Shown piece after piece: positions 1 through 7,359 of a stretch of 64,000 nucleotides of DNA. The stretch comes from JACJWR01 sp964474045 (lineage in GTDB: Bacteria; Actinomycetota; Actinomycetes; S36-B12; UBA10799). Below the pieces are notes generated by a model. That model worked only from the letters and a program-made list of their open reading frames with translations, ran no database searches and was not told the origin of the DNA. Numbering within the stretch: position 1 is the stretch's first letter; the number at the start of each line of letters is the position of its first letter. Position numbers and translations under genes: made by a program. The stretch is from contig CAYYRC010000002.1 in the NCBI GenBank assembly GCA_964474045.1, forward strand, positions 1-64,000, given 5' to 3'.

Positions 1-198
1 CCGCTGTGCCGCAGGCACCACAATCTGAAGACCCACCACGGCTACACCCTCAGCAACCTGCCCCCACCCGACGACACACAACGAGAACCCGGGAACCACG
101 ACGACCGCCCGCCCGGATCCTTGAGCACAGCCTGGCGCTGGACCACCCCCGCCGGCCTCACCCACACCCGCCACCCCCAACCACCCCTCGACGGTTGA
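1..198 (+). CDS. DUF222/HNH endonuclease domain protein, 3' end only
   Basis: Reading frame 1 is open from the window edge to a TGA at 196-198, giving 65 residues. It starts PLCRRHHNLKTHHGY and ends in a segment with WTTPAGLTHTRHP. This is the usual tail of the abundant actinobacterial DUF222 proteins: the last half of an HNH nuclease motif (C..HH..KT), then a tryptophan-rich 'TPAGL' stretch. The N-terminal DUF222 domain and the first HNH residues lie outside the window. These proteins occur in many near-identical copies in some actinobacteria and their biological role is unsettled. There is no upstream context, so whether this copy is intact cannot be judged. Confidence 0.7.
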   Translation, partial: PLCRRHHNLKTHHGYTLSNLPPPDDTQREPGNHDDRPPGSLSTAWRWTTPAGLTHTRHPQPPLDG

Positions 199-230
199 CG
201 TTCAGGGCGCTGGGCGCCGACTGCAGCTGC

Positions 231-881
231 CTACGCCTGCAGCGGCGGACCGTCTCCGGGTCGTTCCTGGTAGGAGTAGCGCTGCTCCGCCGCCGCCCTT
301 CCCAGATTGTGGTAGCCGCGATCCTCCCAGAAGCCCCGCCGGTCGCCCACGAGGTACTCAATCGCTCGCACCCACTTGGCGCTCTTCCAGGCGTACAGCG
401 GAGGACACACGAAGCGCAGCGGCCAGCCGTGCTCCGGACTCAAACCCGCCCCATTGCGCGAGTGGGCGAACACCGTGGTCCCCGCCAGGAAGTCGGACAG
501 GGACACGTTGGCCGAGTAGCCGTACTCGGCCCAGACCATGACGTGGGTGACCGCCGGGTCCGGCGGGCAAACTGCGGCGATGTCGCGGGCGAGGACCCCG
601 CGCCACAGGTTGTCGAGCAGGCTGAACTTCGTGACGCAGTGGAAGTCAGCCGAGACGTCGGACTGCGGCAGGGCTAGCAGCTCCGGATAGGTCAGAGCGT
701 AAGTGCTGGCATCCGCGGTGGCTCCGAAGATCCTCAGGTCCCAGGTCGCCAGGTCGATCTGCGGCACCCTCCCGTAATGCAGCACCGGCCACCCCCGCGG
801 CAGGTACTGCCCCGGCGGGAGCCGTCTGCGCGCAGCCAAGCGTGCGGCGTCGTCGACCGGCCGCTCATCGTCCGGAGTCAT
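231..881 (-). CDS. Molybdopterin-dependent sulfite oxidase-family oxidoreductase
   Basis: 216 residues matching the oxidoreductase molybdopterin-binding domain of the sulfite oxidase/MsrP superfamily. The sequence DFHCVTKFS contains the cysteine expected to bind molybdenum, and later motifs (YGYSANVSL, GWPLRF, YAWKSAKWV) fit the family. No Tat or Sec signal and no dimerisation domain are visible, so it looks like the short stand-alone version, probably cytoplasmic; the substrate is unknown. The ATG at 881 is preferred because it overlaps the stop of the upstream threonine aldolase gene by ATGA; longer versions of the frame run back through that gene. It is the last gene of the aroG operon. 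Confidence 0.82.
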   Translation of the reverse strand: MTPDDERPVDDAARLAARRRLPPGQYLPRGWPVLHYGRVPQIDLATWDLRIFGATADASTYALTYPELLALPQSDVSADFHCVTKFSLLDNLWRGVLARDIAAVCPPDPAVTHVMVWAEYGYSANVSLSDFLAGTTVFAHSRNGAGLSPEHGWPLRFVCPPLYAWKSAKWVRAIEYLVGDRRGFWEDRGYHNLGRAAAEQRYSYQERPGDGPPLQA

Positions 882-1948
882 CGGCCGGCACCCGCCGCCA
901 GGGCCCTCCGCAGGATGTCCCCCAGGACGTCTGCAGCGCGGTCCACACCAACATCGTCGATGCCCATGTGCGTGACCAGCCGCGCGTAGGCCGGGCCTAG
1001 CACCGACGTGGCCACACCACGAGTCCGGGCGGCAGCGTCCACGGCGGCCGCGTCCAGCCCCGACGCGCGGTAGTCCAGCAGGACGATGTTCGTGTCTACC
1101 TGCGAGGGATCGACGACCTCGGGCGCCACCTCCGCCAGCGCCACGGCCAGCCGCCGCGCCCGGGCATGGTCCTCCGACAGCCGGCCGACGTTGTTGTCCA
1201 CCGCATAGCGGGCGGCCCCGGCGAGCACCCCCACCTGCCGCATCCCTGCCCCCAGTCGCTTCCGCCAGACCCGTGCCGCGTCGATGCGCTCGCACGTGGA
1301 CAGCAGCATCGAGCCGATAGGCGCTCCCAGACCCTTCGAGAAGCACACGCTCACCGTGTCGAACAGCGCACCGTAGTCGGCCAACGGCACCCCCGAGGCC
1401 ACATGGGCGTTCCAGATCCTGGCACCGTCCAGGTGCAGGGCCAGCCCGTTGGCATCGGCGAGGTCGCGCAGCTGTCGCAGCGCCGCGATCGGCTGAACCC
1501 GCCCCCCTCCGAAGTTGTGGGTGTTCTCCACCGCGATCGCCGTCGTGGCAACCAGATAGGGGCTGCTGCGTGGGCGGATCAGCGCGGCGACGCGATCGAC
1601 GTCGAGCAGGCCGTCGTCGGTGTCGTAGGTGCGGGAGGTCACGCCCGCGAACGCCGCCGCCGCCCCGAGCTCAGCGCGCAGGATGTGGGCCGAGCTGTCG
1701 GTGACGACCTCCTCGCCTGGACCGACGAGCGTCCGCAGCCCCAGCTGGTTGGAGAGACTCCCGGTCGGGGTGAACAACCCGGCCTCGCAGCCGAACATGG
1801 CCGCGACGTGCTGCTGCAGCGAATTGACAGTCGGGTCCTCGCCGTAGACATCGTCGCCGAGCTGGGCGACGGTCATCGCCTCGAACATCTGCCGGGTAGG
1901 CAGCGTCAACGTGTCGCTGCGCAGATCCACCGCAACGGTTGCGTTCAC
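878..1948 (-). CDS. ltaE: Low-specificity L-threonine aldolase
   Basis: 356-residue fold-type I PLP enzyme that cleaves threonine or allo-threonine to glycine and acetaldehyde. The N-terminus VDLRSDTLTLPT is the family signature, GDDVYGEDPT follows, and the PLP lysine sits in CFSKGLGAPIGS. The length matches the family. The GTG start at 1948 is chosen because its GTGA overlaps the stop of the preceding alkyltransferase gene and because the family signature begins seven residues later. A longer in-frame extension would run into the upstream gene. Third gene of a four-gene overlapping operon headed by aroG, so probably cotranscribed and translationally coupled. Confidence 0.9.
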   Translation of the reverse strand: MNATVAVDLRSDTLTLPTRQMFEAMTVAQLGDDVYGEDPTVNSLQQHVAAMFGCEAGLFTPTGSLSNQLGLRTLVGPGEEVVTDSSAHILRAELGAAAAFAGVTSRTYDTDDGLLDVDRVAALIRPRSSPYLVATTAIAVENTHNFGGGRVQPIAALRQLRDLADANGLALHLDGARIWNAHVASGVPLADYGALFDTVSVCFSKGLGAPIGSMLLSTCERIDAARVWRKRLGAGMRQVGVLAGAARYAVDNNVGRLSEDHARARRLAVALAEVAPEVVDPSQVDTNIVLLDYRASGLDAAAVDAAARTRGVATSVLGPAYARLVTHMGIDDVGVDRAADVLGDILRRALAAGAGR

Positions 1949-2556
1949 GCGCCGCCCGCGGATCGCCCGGCGAGCGGTGATGGGCCGACGACCATCCCGT
2001 CCACCACCTGACAACCCTCCAGCTGGAGCAACTGCTCCTTGACCGCCACCCCATATCCATAGTTGCCCACGTCGCCCCCGCTGCGCACCACGCGGTGACA
2101 GGGAACGAAGGGTGCGGTCGCATTGGTGGCGCACGCCGTCCCGGCGGCCCGGGCCGCCGAAGGCCGGCCCGCGGCAGCAGCCAGGTCGGCGTAGGTGGCT
2201 ACCGATCCAGCCGCAATCCCACGCATGGCCCGCCAGACCGCCAGGGTGAAGTCGCCGCCCACCAGTGCCACCGAAACGGAGTCGAGCGCCGCACCGTCGC
2301 CGTCGGTGAACGCTGCGACCGCGGCCGAGACGTCGGCCAGCTCACCGGGCTCGGAGCCGCGGCCGGCGAAGCGCGGGGGCACCGAGGCCAGCGTCTGCGC
2401 CATCGGGCGGAAGCCGCTTGCCACCACCGGCCCGTCGTCGCCGCACGGCAGGTCGCCGCGCTCACCGGGGGCCGTGACGACCGACAGCGTGCCGACGGCG
2501 GTATCGAACTCGGCGAAGCGCAGCGGCCGGCCAGCGGATTGCTCGGCAGGGGTCAT
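1945..2556 (-). CDS. Methylated-DNA--[protein]-cysteine S-methyltransferase family protein
   Basis: 203 residues. The C-terminal half holds the alkyltransferase active site VPCHRVV, where the cysteine accepts the alkyl group from O6-alkylguanine, preceded by the helix-turn-helix region (VATYADLAAAAGRPSAARA) and followed by GGDVGNYGYG. The N-terminal half is weakly conserved, as usual for Ogt-type proteins. It should repair O6-methylguanine in DNA and be consumed in a single turnover. Its start overlaps the aroG stop (ATGA) and its own stop overlaps the ltaE start, so it is inside an operon rather than behind a damage-inducible promoter; no Ada regulatory domain is present. Confidence 0.88.
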   Translation of the reverse strand: MTPAEQSAGRPLRFAEFDTAVGTLSVVTAPGERGDLPCGDDGPVVASGFRPMAQTLASVPPRFAGRGSEPGELADVSAAVAAFTDGDGAALDSVSVALVGGDFTLAVWRAMRGIAAGSVATYADLAAAAGRPSAARAAGTACATNATAPFVPCHRVVRSGGDVGNYGYGVAVKEQLLQLEGCQVVDGMVVGPSPLAGRSAGGA

Positions 2557-3908
2557 CGTTCGCTGAGCATCTCAGCCACGGCGAAGCTGAGCTCCAGGGA
2601 CTGCTCCCGGTTGAGCCGAGGGTCGCACGCGGTCTCGTAGCGATCGGGCAGCTGCGACTCCTGGATTCCCTCGGTCCCGCCGATGCACTCGGTGACGTCG
2701 TCGCCGGTGAGCTCGATGTGGATGCCGCCGGGATGCGAGTCGAGATCGCGGTGCACCTCGAAGAAGCCCTCGACCTCGTTGGCGACATCGTCGAAGGAGC
2801 GGGTCTTGTGCCCGGACGCGACCGCCCGGGTGTTCCCGTGCATCGGGTCGCACAGCCACACCGGCTGGCGGCCCGCTGCCCGCACCTTCTCGATGATCGG
2901 CGGCAACACCTCGCGGATGCGGCCCGCACCCATGCGGGTGATGAAGGTAAGCCGGCCGGGCTCGCCGTCCGGGTCCAAGCGGTCGGCGAGCGCCAGGGCA
3001 TCATCGGGGGTCGTCGTGGGACCCAGCTTGACCCCGATCGGGTTGCGGATCCGGGCGGCGAGGTCGATGTGGGCGCCGCCCGGGCTGCGGGTGCGCTCGC
3101 CCACCCACAGGAAGTGCCCGGAGACCGAGTAGGGCAGCCCGGTACGCGAGTCGATGCGCACCAGGGGCCGCTCGTAGTCGAGCACGAGCGCCTCGTGCCC
3201 GGCGTAGAAGTCCACCCGCCGGAACTCCTCCGGGTCCGCCCCGCAGGCGGTCATGAACTGCAGCGCCCGATCGATGTCGCGGGCCACGCGCTCGTAGCGC
3301 TGACCGGCGGGGCTGTCGCGCACGAAGTCCTGGTTCCAGGCGTGCACCTGGCGCAGGTCGGCGTAGCCGCCCTGGGTGAAGGCGCGCACCAGGTTGAGCG
3401 CGGCGCTGGACGCGTTGTAGGCCGCCAACAGGCGCTGCGGGTCCGGGATGCGCGACGCGGGCTCGAAGGGCAGCGCGTTGACGCCGTCGCCGAAGTAGGA
3501 GGCCAACTCGACGCCTTCGCGGATCTCTGTGGGCTGCGAGCGCGGCTTGAAGTACTGCCCCGCCATCCGGCCCACTTTGACGACGGGTAGCCCGGCCCCG
3601 TAGGTCAGCACCACGGCCATCTGCAGCAGCGTCTTGAGCCGCGCCCGGATCGAGTCGGCGGTGTTGGCCTGGAAGGTCTCGGCGCAGTCGCCGCCCATGA
3701 GGACGAAAGCCTCGCCGGCGGCGACGCGCGCCAGGTCGGCGCGCAGGTTGTCCGCCTCGCCGGCGAAAACCAGAGGTGGCTGGACGCTGAGGGCGGCCTG
3801 GACGTCGGCGAGAGCGCGCGCGTCGGGCCACACGGGCTGCTGCAGCGCGGGCAGGTCCGGCCAATCCAGGATCGGAGTCATGCCGAGGCCGTCGGGAGTG
3901 GCGGTCAT
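2553..3908 (-). CDS. aroG: 3-deoxy-7-phosphoheptulonate synthase, class II
   Basis: 451-residue class II (plant/mycobacterial type) DAHP synthase, which condenses phosphoenolpyruvate and erythrose 4-phosphate in the first step of the shikimate pathway. Family motifs include MGGDCAETF near residue 73, VVKVGRMAGQYFKPRS with substrate-binding arginine and lysine, HFLWVGERT, GVKLGPTTTPDD, and WLCDPMHGNT with metal-binding residues. Full length. There is no Shine-Dalgarno sequence; a TACCCT hexamer lies six bases before the ATG, suggesting a leaderless transcript. It is the first gene of an operon with an alkyltransferase, threonine aldolase and molybdoenzyme. Homologous position to Rv2178c of M. 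tuberculosis. Confidence 0.95.
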   Translation of the reverse strand: MTATPDGLGMTPILDWPDLPALQQPVWPDARALADVQAALSVQPPLVFAGEADNLRADLARVAAGEAFVLMGGDCAETFQANTADSIRARLKTLLQMAVVLTYGAGLPVVKVGRMAGQYFKPRSQPTEIREGVELASYFGDGVNALPFEPASRIPDPQRLLAAYNASSAALNLVRAFTQGGYADLRQVHAWNQDFVRDSPAGQRYERVARDIDRALQFMTACGADPEEFRRVDFYAGHEALVLDYERPLVRIDSRTGLPYSVSGHFLWVGERTRSPGGAHIDLAARIRNPIGVKLGPTTTPDDALALADRLDPDGEPGRLTFITRMGAGRIREVLPPIIEKVRAAGRQPVWLCDPMHGNTRAVASGHKTRSFDDVANEVEGFFEVHRDLDSHPGGIHIELTGDDVTECIGGTEGIQESQLPDRYETACDPRLNREQSLELSFAVAEMLSER

Positions 3909-3914
3909 GGGCTA

Positions 3915-3920
3915 AGGGTA
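3915..3920 (-). promoter_or_regulatory. Putative -10 element of aroG (leaderless)
   Basis: On the minus strand the hexamer TACCCT lies exactly six bases upstream of the aroG ATG and no Shine-Dalgarno sequence is present. This geometry recurs before several other first genes of this window and is typical of leaderless actinobacterial promoters. No convincing -35 box is visible. Confidence 0.45.
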
Positions 3921-3952
3921 ACTACGCAGCCTTCGACCCGGCCCCGCGCCCG

Positions 3953-5566
3953 CTAGTGCTGGCCAGAGCTCGCCGCCTCCACCGAGTTCTGATGCTCGAT
4001 CCCGGCGTAGAAGTCGAACTCCGGCACCTTCCGCGGGTACTTCACGAGCACCAGCACGACGGCCGCGAGGGTGAAGAGCAGCGCGATGCCGACGGCCAGC
4101 TCCTTGCCCTCCGAGAAAGCCTTGGCGGCGGCCGAGACGATCTGCCCGGAGATTGGCGGCTGGTAATGGGCGGCAACCTGTGCGGCACCTTCGAACGAGG
4201 ACACCATCTGCTGCGCGGCAGACTCGCCCAACGCAGCAGACTGTTGCGGCGAGAGTCCTTTGAGGTCGGTGGTGATCGCCGCGCCGTAGGCCACGGCCAG
4301 CGCCGTGCCCATGACGGCGTTCATCACCGAACCACCGAAGTCCCGCGTCAGGTCCGTGAACGCCGACCCCATACCGGCACGGGACGCAGGCAGCGAGGCC
4401 ATGAGCGCCTTGGATGCGGGCGTGACCGCCAGGCCCACCCCAGTCCCCACCAGGGCGTAGGCGAACAGGATGTGGAAGTCCGAGGCGCCAGGCCGCCAGA
4501 ACACCAGGATCCAGGCGAAGGCCAGCAGGGTGACGACCAGCCCTGCGGCCAGCGTCACCCGCCCCCCGAACCGTCCCACCAACCGAGCCGCCGGCAGCGA
4601 CATCAGGATCAGCATCACGGACACCGGTAGCTGGAAGGTCGCGGCCTCCAGGGCCGAGAACCCCATGACGTTCTGGGTGAACTGCTGGCCGATGAACAGC
4701 ATGCCCATGAGCGACCCAAAGGTCACCGTGCCGGCGACCGCCGCCACCCAAAACGTCACCGCCTTGGCGTCATCCAGGTCCACCAGTGGCCGCTGGGCGC
4801 GGCGCTCCTGCCGCAGGAACAGCCAGAAAGACACGGCGGACACGGCCAACAGGATCGCCACCCGCAGCCAGTGGTAGCCGGCGATCGACTGCAGCGCGAT
4901 CACCAGGGTCGCCACCGCGACGACGCTGAGCACCCCGCCGACATGGTCCACGCTCGTGGCGTCCTCGCCGGACCGTTTGGGCAGCACCCACCAGCCCAGC
5001 AGCAGGTCGATGGCCACCAGCGGCACGGTGATGAGGAACACCGAGCCCCACCAGAAGGACGTCAGCAGGAAGCCGCCGATGAGCGGTCCCAGGGCGGCGA
5101 AGCCGCCGCCGATGCCGGACCACAGGGCGATCGCCCGGGTCTGTGCCCTCCCCGAGTACAGCGCCGACACCAGCGACAGCGTGGTCGGGAAGAGCATCCC
5201 GGCGGCCAAACCAGACAGCGATCGCCCCACGATGAGCAGTTCGACCGACGTGGCCCAGGCGCTCATCAGGGCCGTCGGGATCGACAGCCCTGCCCCCAGC
5301 AGCAGCATGAGCTTGCGCCCGTAGCGGTCGCCGATCGCGCCGAAGTACAGCACCGAGCAGGCCAGGCCCAGGGTGAAGGCGTTGGCGACCGCCGTCAGCT
5401 GGCCCTGCGTCGCGCCCAACTCCCGGCTGATGCTCGGCAGCGCGACGTTGGCGATGCCCAGGTTCATGTTCGCCGCCACTGCCCCCAGGATCAGCGCCGC
5501 CAGCACGAGGGCGCTGCGCGGCGGACGGCGATCCGGGATGACGGCGGCAGGAGTAGGTGTCGTCAC
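3953..5566 (-). CDS. MFS drug exporter, DHA2 (14-TM EmrB/QacA) family
   Basis: 537-residue polytopic membrane protein with about 14 hydrophobic segments. Typical features: NLGIANVALPSI in TM1 (motif D1 region of the DHA2 family), the loop motif GAIGDRYGRKLMLL (motif A) after TM2, and a GLAAGMLFPTTLSLV segment in TM4/5. It likely exports hydrophobic or cationic compounds using the proton gradient; the substrate cannot be deduced. It sits just upstream of aroG on the same strand with a 44-bp gap that carries aroG's own putative -10. No regulator gene is adjacent; the divergent neighbour is the SipW locus, 266 bp away. Confidence 0.9.
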   Translation of the reverse strand: MTTPTPAAVIPDRRPPRSALVLAALILGAVAANMNLGIANVALPSISRELGATQGQLTAVANAFTLGLACSVLYFGAIGDRYGRKLMLLLGAGLSIPTALMSAWATSVELLIVGRSLSGLAAGMLFPTTLSLVSALYSGRAQTRAIALWSGIGGGFAALGPLIGGFLLTSFWWGSVFLITVPLVAIDLLLGWWVLPKRSGEDATSVDHVGGVLSVVAVATLVIALQSIAGYHWLRVAILLAVSAVSFWLFLRQERRAQRPLVDLDDAKAVTFWVAAVAGTVTFGSLMGMLFIGQQFTQNVMGFSALEAATFQLPVSVMLILMSLPAARLVGRFGGRVTLAAGLVVTLLAFAWILVFWRPGASDFHILFAYALVGTGVGLAVTPASKALMASLPASRAGMGSAFTDLTRDFGGSVMNAVMGTALAVAYGAAITTDLKGLSPQQSAALGESAAQQMVSSFEGAAQVAAHYQPPISGQIVSAAAKAFSEGKELAVGIALLFTLAAVVLVLVKYPRKVPEFDFYAGIEHQNSVEAASSGQH

Positions 5567-5753
5567 CCGCGCATCATGGCAGCCGAGGGGCCCGGAGATG
5601 CCGGAAGCGGCGCGTGGCTGATGCGCCCAGCGGCAAGGCCCTTGAAGTCGGCATCATCCGTTCGGGTGAGTGTGCCGGGACCCCTCGGCCAGCAGTAACT
5701 AAACGTGTGGCCAGACCCACCTGGACCCATGATCAAACTTGGTGTCGCGCACA

Positions 5754-5782
5754 TTGCGTGTTCGCCTATTTGCGCCCATATT
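5754..5782 (+). promoter_or_regulatory. Possible promoter of the SipW locus
   Basis: The 266-bp gap between the divergent MFS and SipW-locus genes contains an unusually AT-rich stretch (about 5720-5800). TTGCGT at 5754-5759 and CATATT at 5777-5782 are 17 bp apart and could act as -35 and -10. The match is imperfect and other assignments are possible; no other feature is seen in this gap. Confidence 0.3.
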
Positions 5783-5832
5783 CAATTAGCGGCCCAACCC
5801 AGGCTGGCCAGTCTCACCACGAAGGATGTCCC

Positions 5833-6267
5833 ATGGAGCACGCGCCGAGCGCCACGAAGTCCAACCGCCGCAAGATCATCGCTGGTGTGGCCGCCCTAGG
5901 CGTCGCTGCCGCGGGCTACGGCGTGTACGCCTCGGCGCTGACCGTCGACAACAGCAACAGCTTCGCGGCCGGCACCGGCACCGTGGCGAGCGGGTGCGAC
6001 ACGACCGTGGACACGCTGCTCGTCGTCGCCACGACCCCCACCTCCGGCACCTTCCCCTCCAGCGGAGTCACCGTCAGCGGCGTCGACACGACGGCCTGTG
6101 ATGGATTGCGGATCTACGCCACCGCGCTGAACTCTGGCAACACCTCAGTGGGCACAACGAGCTCCAGCGCCATCGCCACGAACGACTCCGGAACCTACAC
6201 CTTGAACTGGGGCTCGGCCATCGCCGACGCGAACAACGTCGCCAAGGTCGCCGTCATCATCCAGTAG
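5833..6267 (+). CDS. Secreted SipW-type substrate A (likely major surface subunit)
   Basis: 144-residue secreted protein I cannot assign to a named family. A basic N-terminus (SNRRKII) is followed by a hydrophobic segment (residues 15-35) and then ALTVDNSNSFAAG, which resembles the signal and early mature region of SipW/TasA/camelysin-type proteins. The mature part is rich in Thr, Ser, Gly and Ala, probably beta-sheet, with two cysteines (55 and 89), and ends VAVIIQ. The next two secreted proteins of the locus share the layout and the 34-residue cysteine spacing. A GAAGGA ribosome-binding site lies seven bases before the ATG. A strong hairpin after the stop would make this the most abundant product. 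Confidence 0.75.
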   Translation: MEHAPSATKSNRRKIIAGVAALGVAAAGYGVYASALTVDNSNSFAAGTGTVASGCDTTVDTLLVVATTPTSGTFPSSGVTVSGVDTTACDGLRIYATALNSGNTSVGTTSSSAIATNDSGTYTLNWGSAIADANNVAKVAVIIQ

Positions 6268-6290
6268 TCACTCGGCCCCGCACTCACTTC

Positions 6291-6332
6291 AGCCGCGGCT
6301 GCCCATCGACAGCTGGGTGGGCAGCCGCGGCT
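6291..6332 (+). terminator. Strong intra-locus hairpin (terminator or attenuator)
   Basis: AGCCGCGGCTGCCCA at 6291-6305 is perfectly complementary to 6318-6332, giving a 15-bp stem with a 12-base loop, 23 bases after the stop of substrate A. No long U-tract follows, only GGTTCCATT. It probably terminates most transcripts and lets a fraction read through into substrate B, the signal peptidase and substrate C, or marks the start of a second transcription unit. Confidence 0.75.
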
Positions 6333-6352
6333 GGTTCCATTGATCGGACGCC

Positions 6353-6802
6353 ATGCCCTACGCGCCACGACACGGAAGCCGTCGTGAGTCATCGCACCGC
6401 TCCCGCGGCCACAGCCGGGCGCGGGCCGTCGTCCTCGCCGTCGCGGCCGCTGGCTTGGTGGGGGCGGGAACCTACGCGTCGCAGTTGATCGTCACCCCGC
6501 AGGGTGGCTTCGCAGCGGGGTCGGCGCCCATCGCCGCCTCGTGCGACACCTCGCTGACAGTTGCGGCCATCGTGTCGACGGTCCCCGGGACCGGCGGCAC
6601 CTTTCCGATGACAGGAGCAGACGTGAGCCAGATCGACGCCTCCTGCACGAACAAGGTGCTCTACGTCTACGCCCAGGATGCCGGCGGCGCCAACCTCGGC
6701 AACGGCTCCGCGGTCGTCGGCGGGTCGCCCACCCACGTCAGCTTCACCACCCCCGTCGCCGACGCGACCGCGGTGACCCGCTTCGCGGTGCTCATCCAAT
6801 GA
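6353..6802 (+). CDS. Secreted SipW-type substrate B (paralogue of substrate A)
   Basis: 149 residues. A long Arg/His-rich N-terminus (1-25) precedes a hydrophobic segment (25-43) and the region QLIVTPQGGFAAG. Cysteines at 64 and 98 have the same 34-residue spacing as in substrate A, and the protein ends FAVLIQ, equivalent to VAVIIQ there. It is therefore a paralogue, with a probable internal disulfide. The stop codon overlaps the signal peptidase start (ATGA), which argues that the peptidase processes it. The start at 6353 has no good ribosome-binding site and lies 20 bases after the hairpin, so the exact start is uncertain. Confidence 0.72.
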   Translation: MPYAPRHGSRRESSHRSRGHSRARAVVLAVAAAGLVGAGTYASQLIVTPQGGFAAGSAPIAASCDTSLTVAAIVSTVPGTGGTFPMTGADVSQIDASCTNKVLYVYAQDAGGANLGNGSAVVGGSPTHVSFTTPVADATAVTRFAVLIQ

Positions 6803-7359
6803 GCGCCACCAACCCCAGCGCCCGGCGCCAGTGGGCCTGGACCGTGACGACCACCCTGGCGGGCATCGCGATCGTGCTGGGCCTGCTGTGGTGGGTCGGG
6901 CTGGCCTTCATGCCGGTGCGGAGCGGCTCGATGCAGCCCACGTTCTACCCGGGCGACGCGGTCATCGGCGTCAGCCCCCGCCTCGTGTCCCCGAGGGTCG
7001 GAGACGTCGTAGTGGCCCACCCGATCCAGGGCGACCAGCAACTGCCGCCCATCGCCCACCGCATCATCGAGAGCACTCCGCAGGGCTTCCGCACCCAGGG
7101 CGACGCCAACCCCAACCCGGACGCCTGGTTCGTGCGCCCGGCCGACATCAGCCACACAGTGGTGGCGGCTGCGCCGCTGCGATTCCTGCGCAGCCCGATC
7201 GCCGTCGCCATCGCGGTGGGCCTCGTCGCCCTTGTACTGCTCTGGCCCCGCCGGCCCAAGGACGCGGTGCCCGCGGGGCAGGGGCAGCCATGGCGGGCGC
7301 CGGAACACCAGCGCGGCTATTCCCCCCGTCATAGCCGGGAGCCGGTGAGAACTCGATGA
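6799..7359 (+). CDS. sipW: Signal peptidase I, SipW (ER/archaeal) type
   Basis: 186 residues. The catalytic serine is Ser44 in RSGSMQPTF, and the position held by lysine in ordinary bacterial LepB is a histidine (His87, in IAHRI). The box GFRTQGDANPNPD supplies Asp102. This Ser-His-Asp arrangement defines the SipW/ER-type branch of family S26B. One N-terminal (about 17-37) and one C-terminal (about 124-146) membrane helix are present, followed by a basic, Pro-rich cytoplasmic tail. ATGA overlaps join it to substrate B upstream and substrate C downstream, so it is very probably a dedicated peptidase for the three neighbouring secreted proteins. Confidence 0.9.
   Translation: MSATNPSARRQWAWTVTTTLAGIAIVLGLLWWVGLAFMPVRSGSMQPTFYPGDAVIGVSPRLVSPRVGDVVVAHPIQGDQQLPPIAHRIIESTPQGFRTQGDANPNPDAWFVRPADISHTVVAAAPLRFLRSPIAVAIAVGLVALVLLWPRRPKDAVPAGQGQPWRAPEHQRGYSPRHSREPVRTR

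Noticed and set aside
6..677. Long plus-strand reading frame over the molybdoenzyme gene
   Set aside because: Arg/Pro/His-rich composition of an antisense shadow in GC-rich DNA; the minus-strand gene has clear family motifs.
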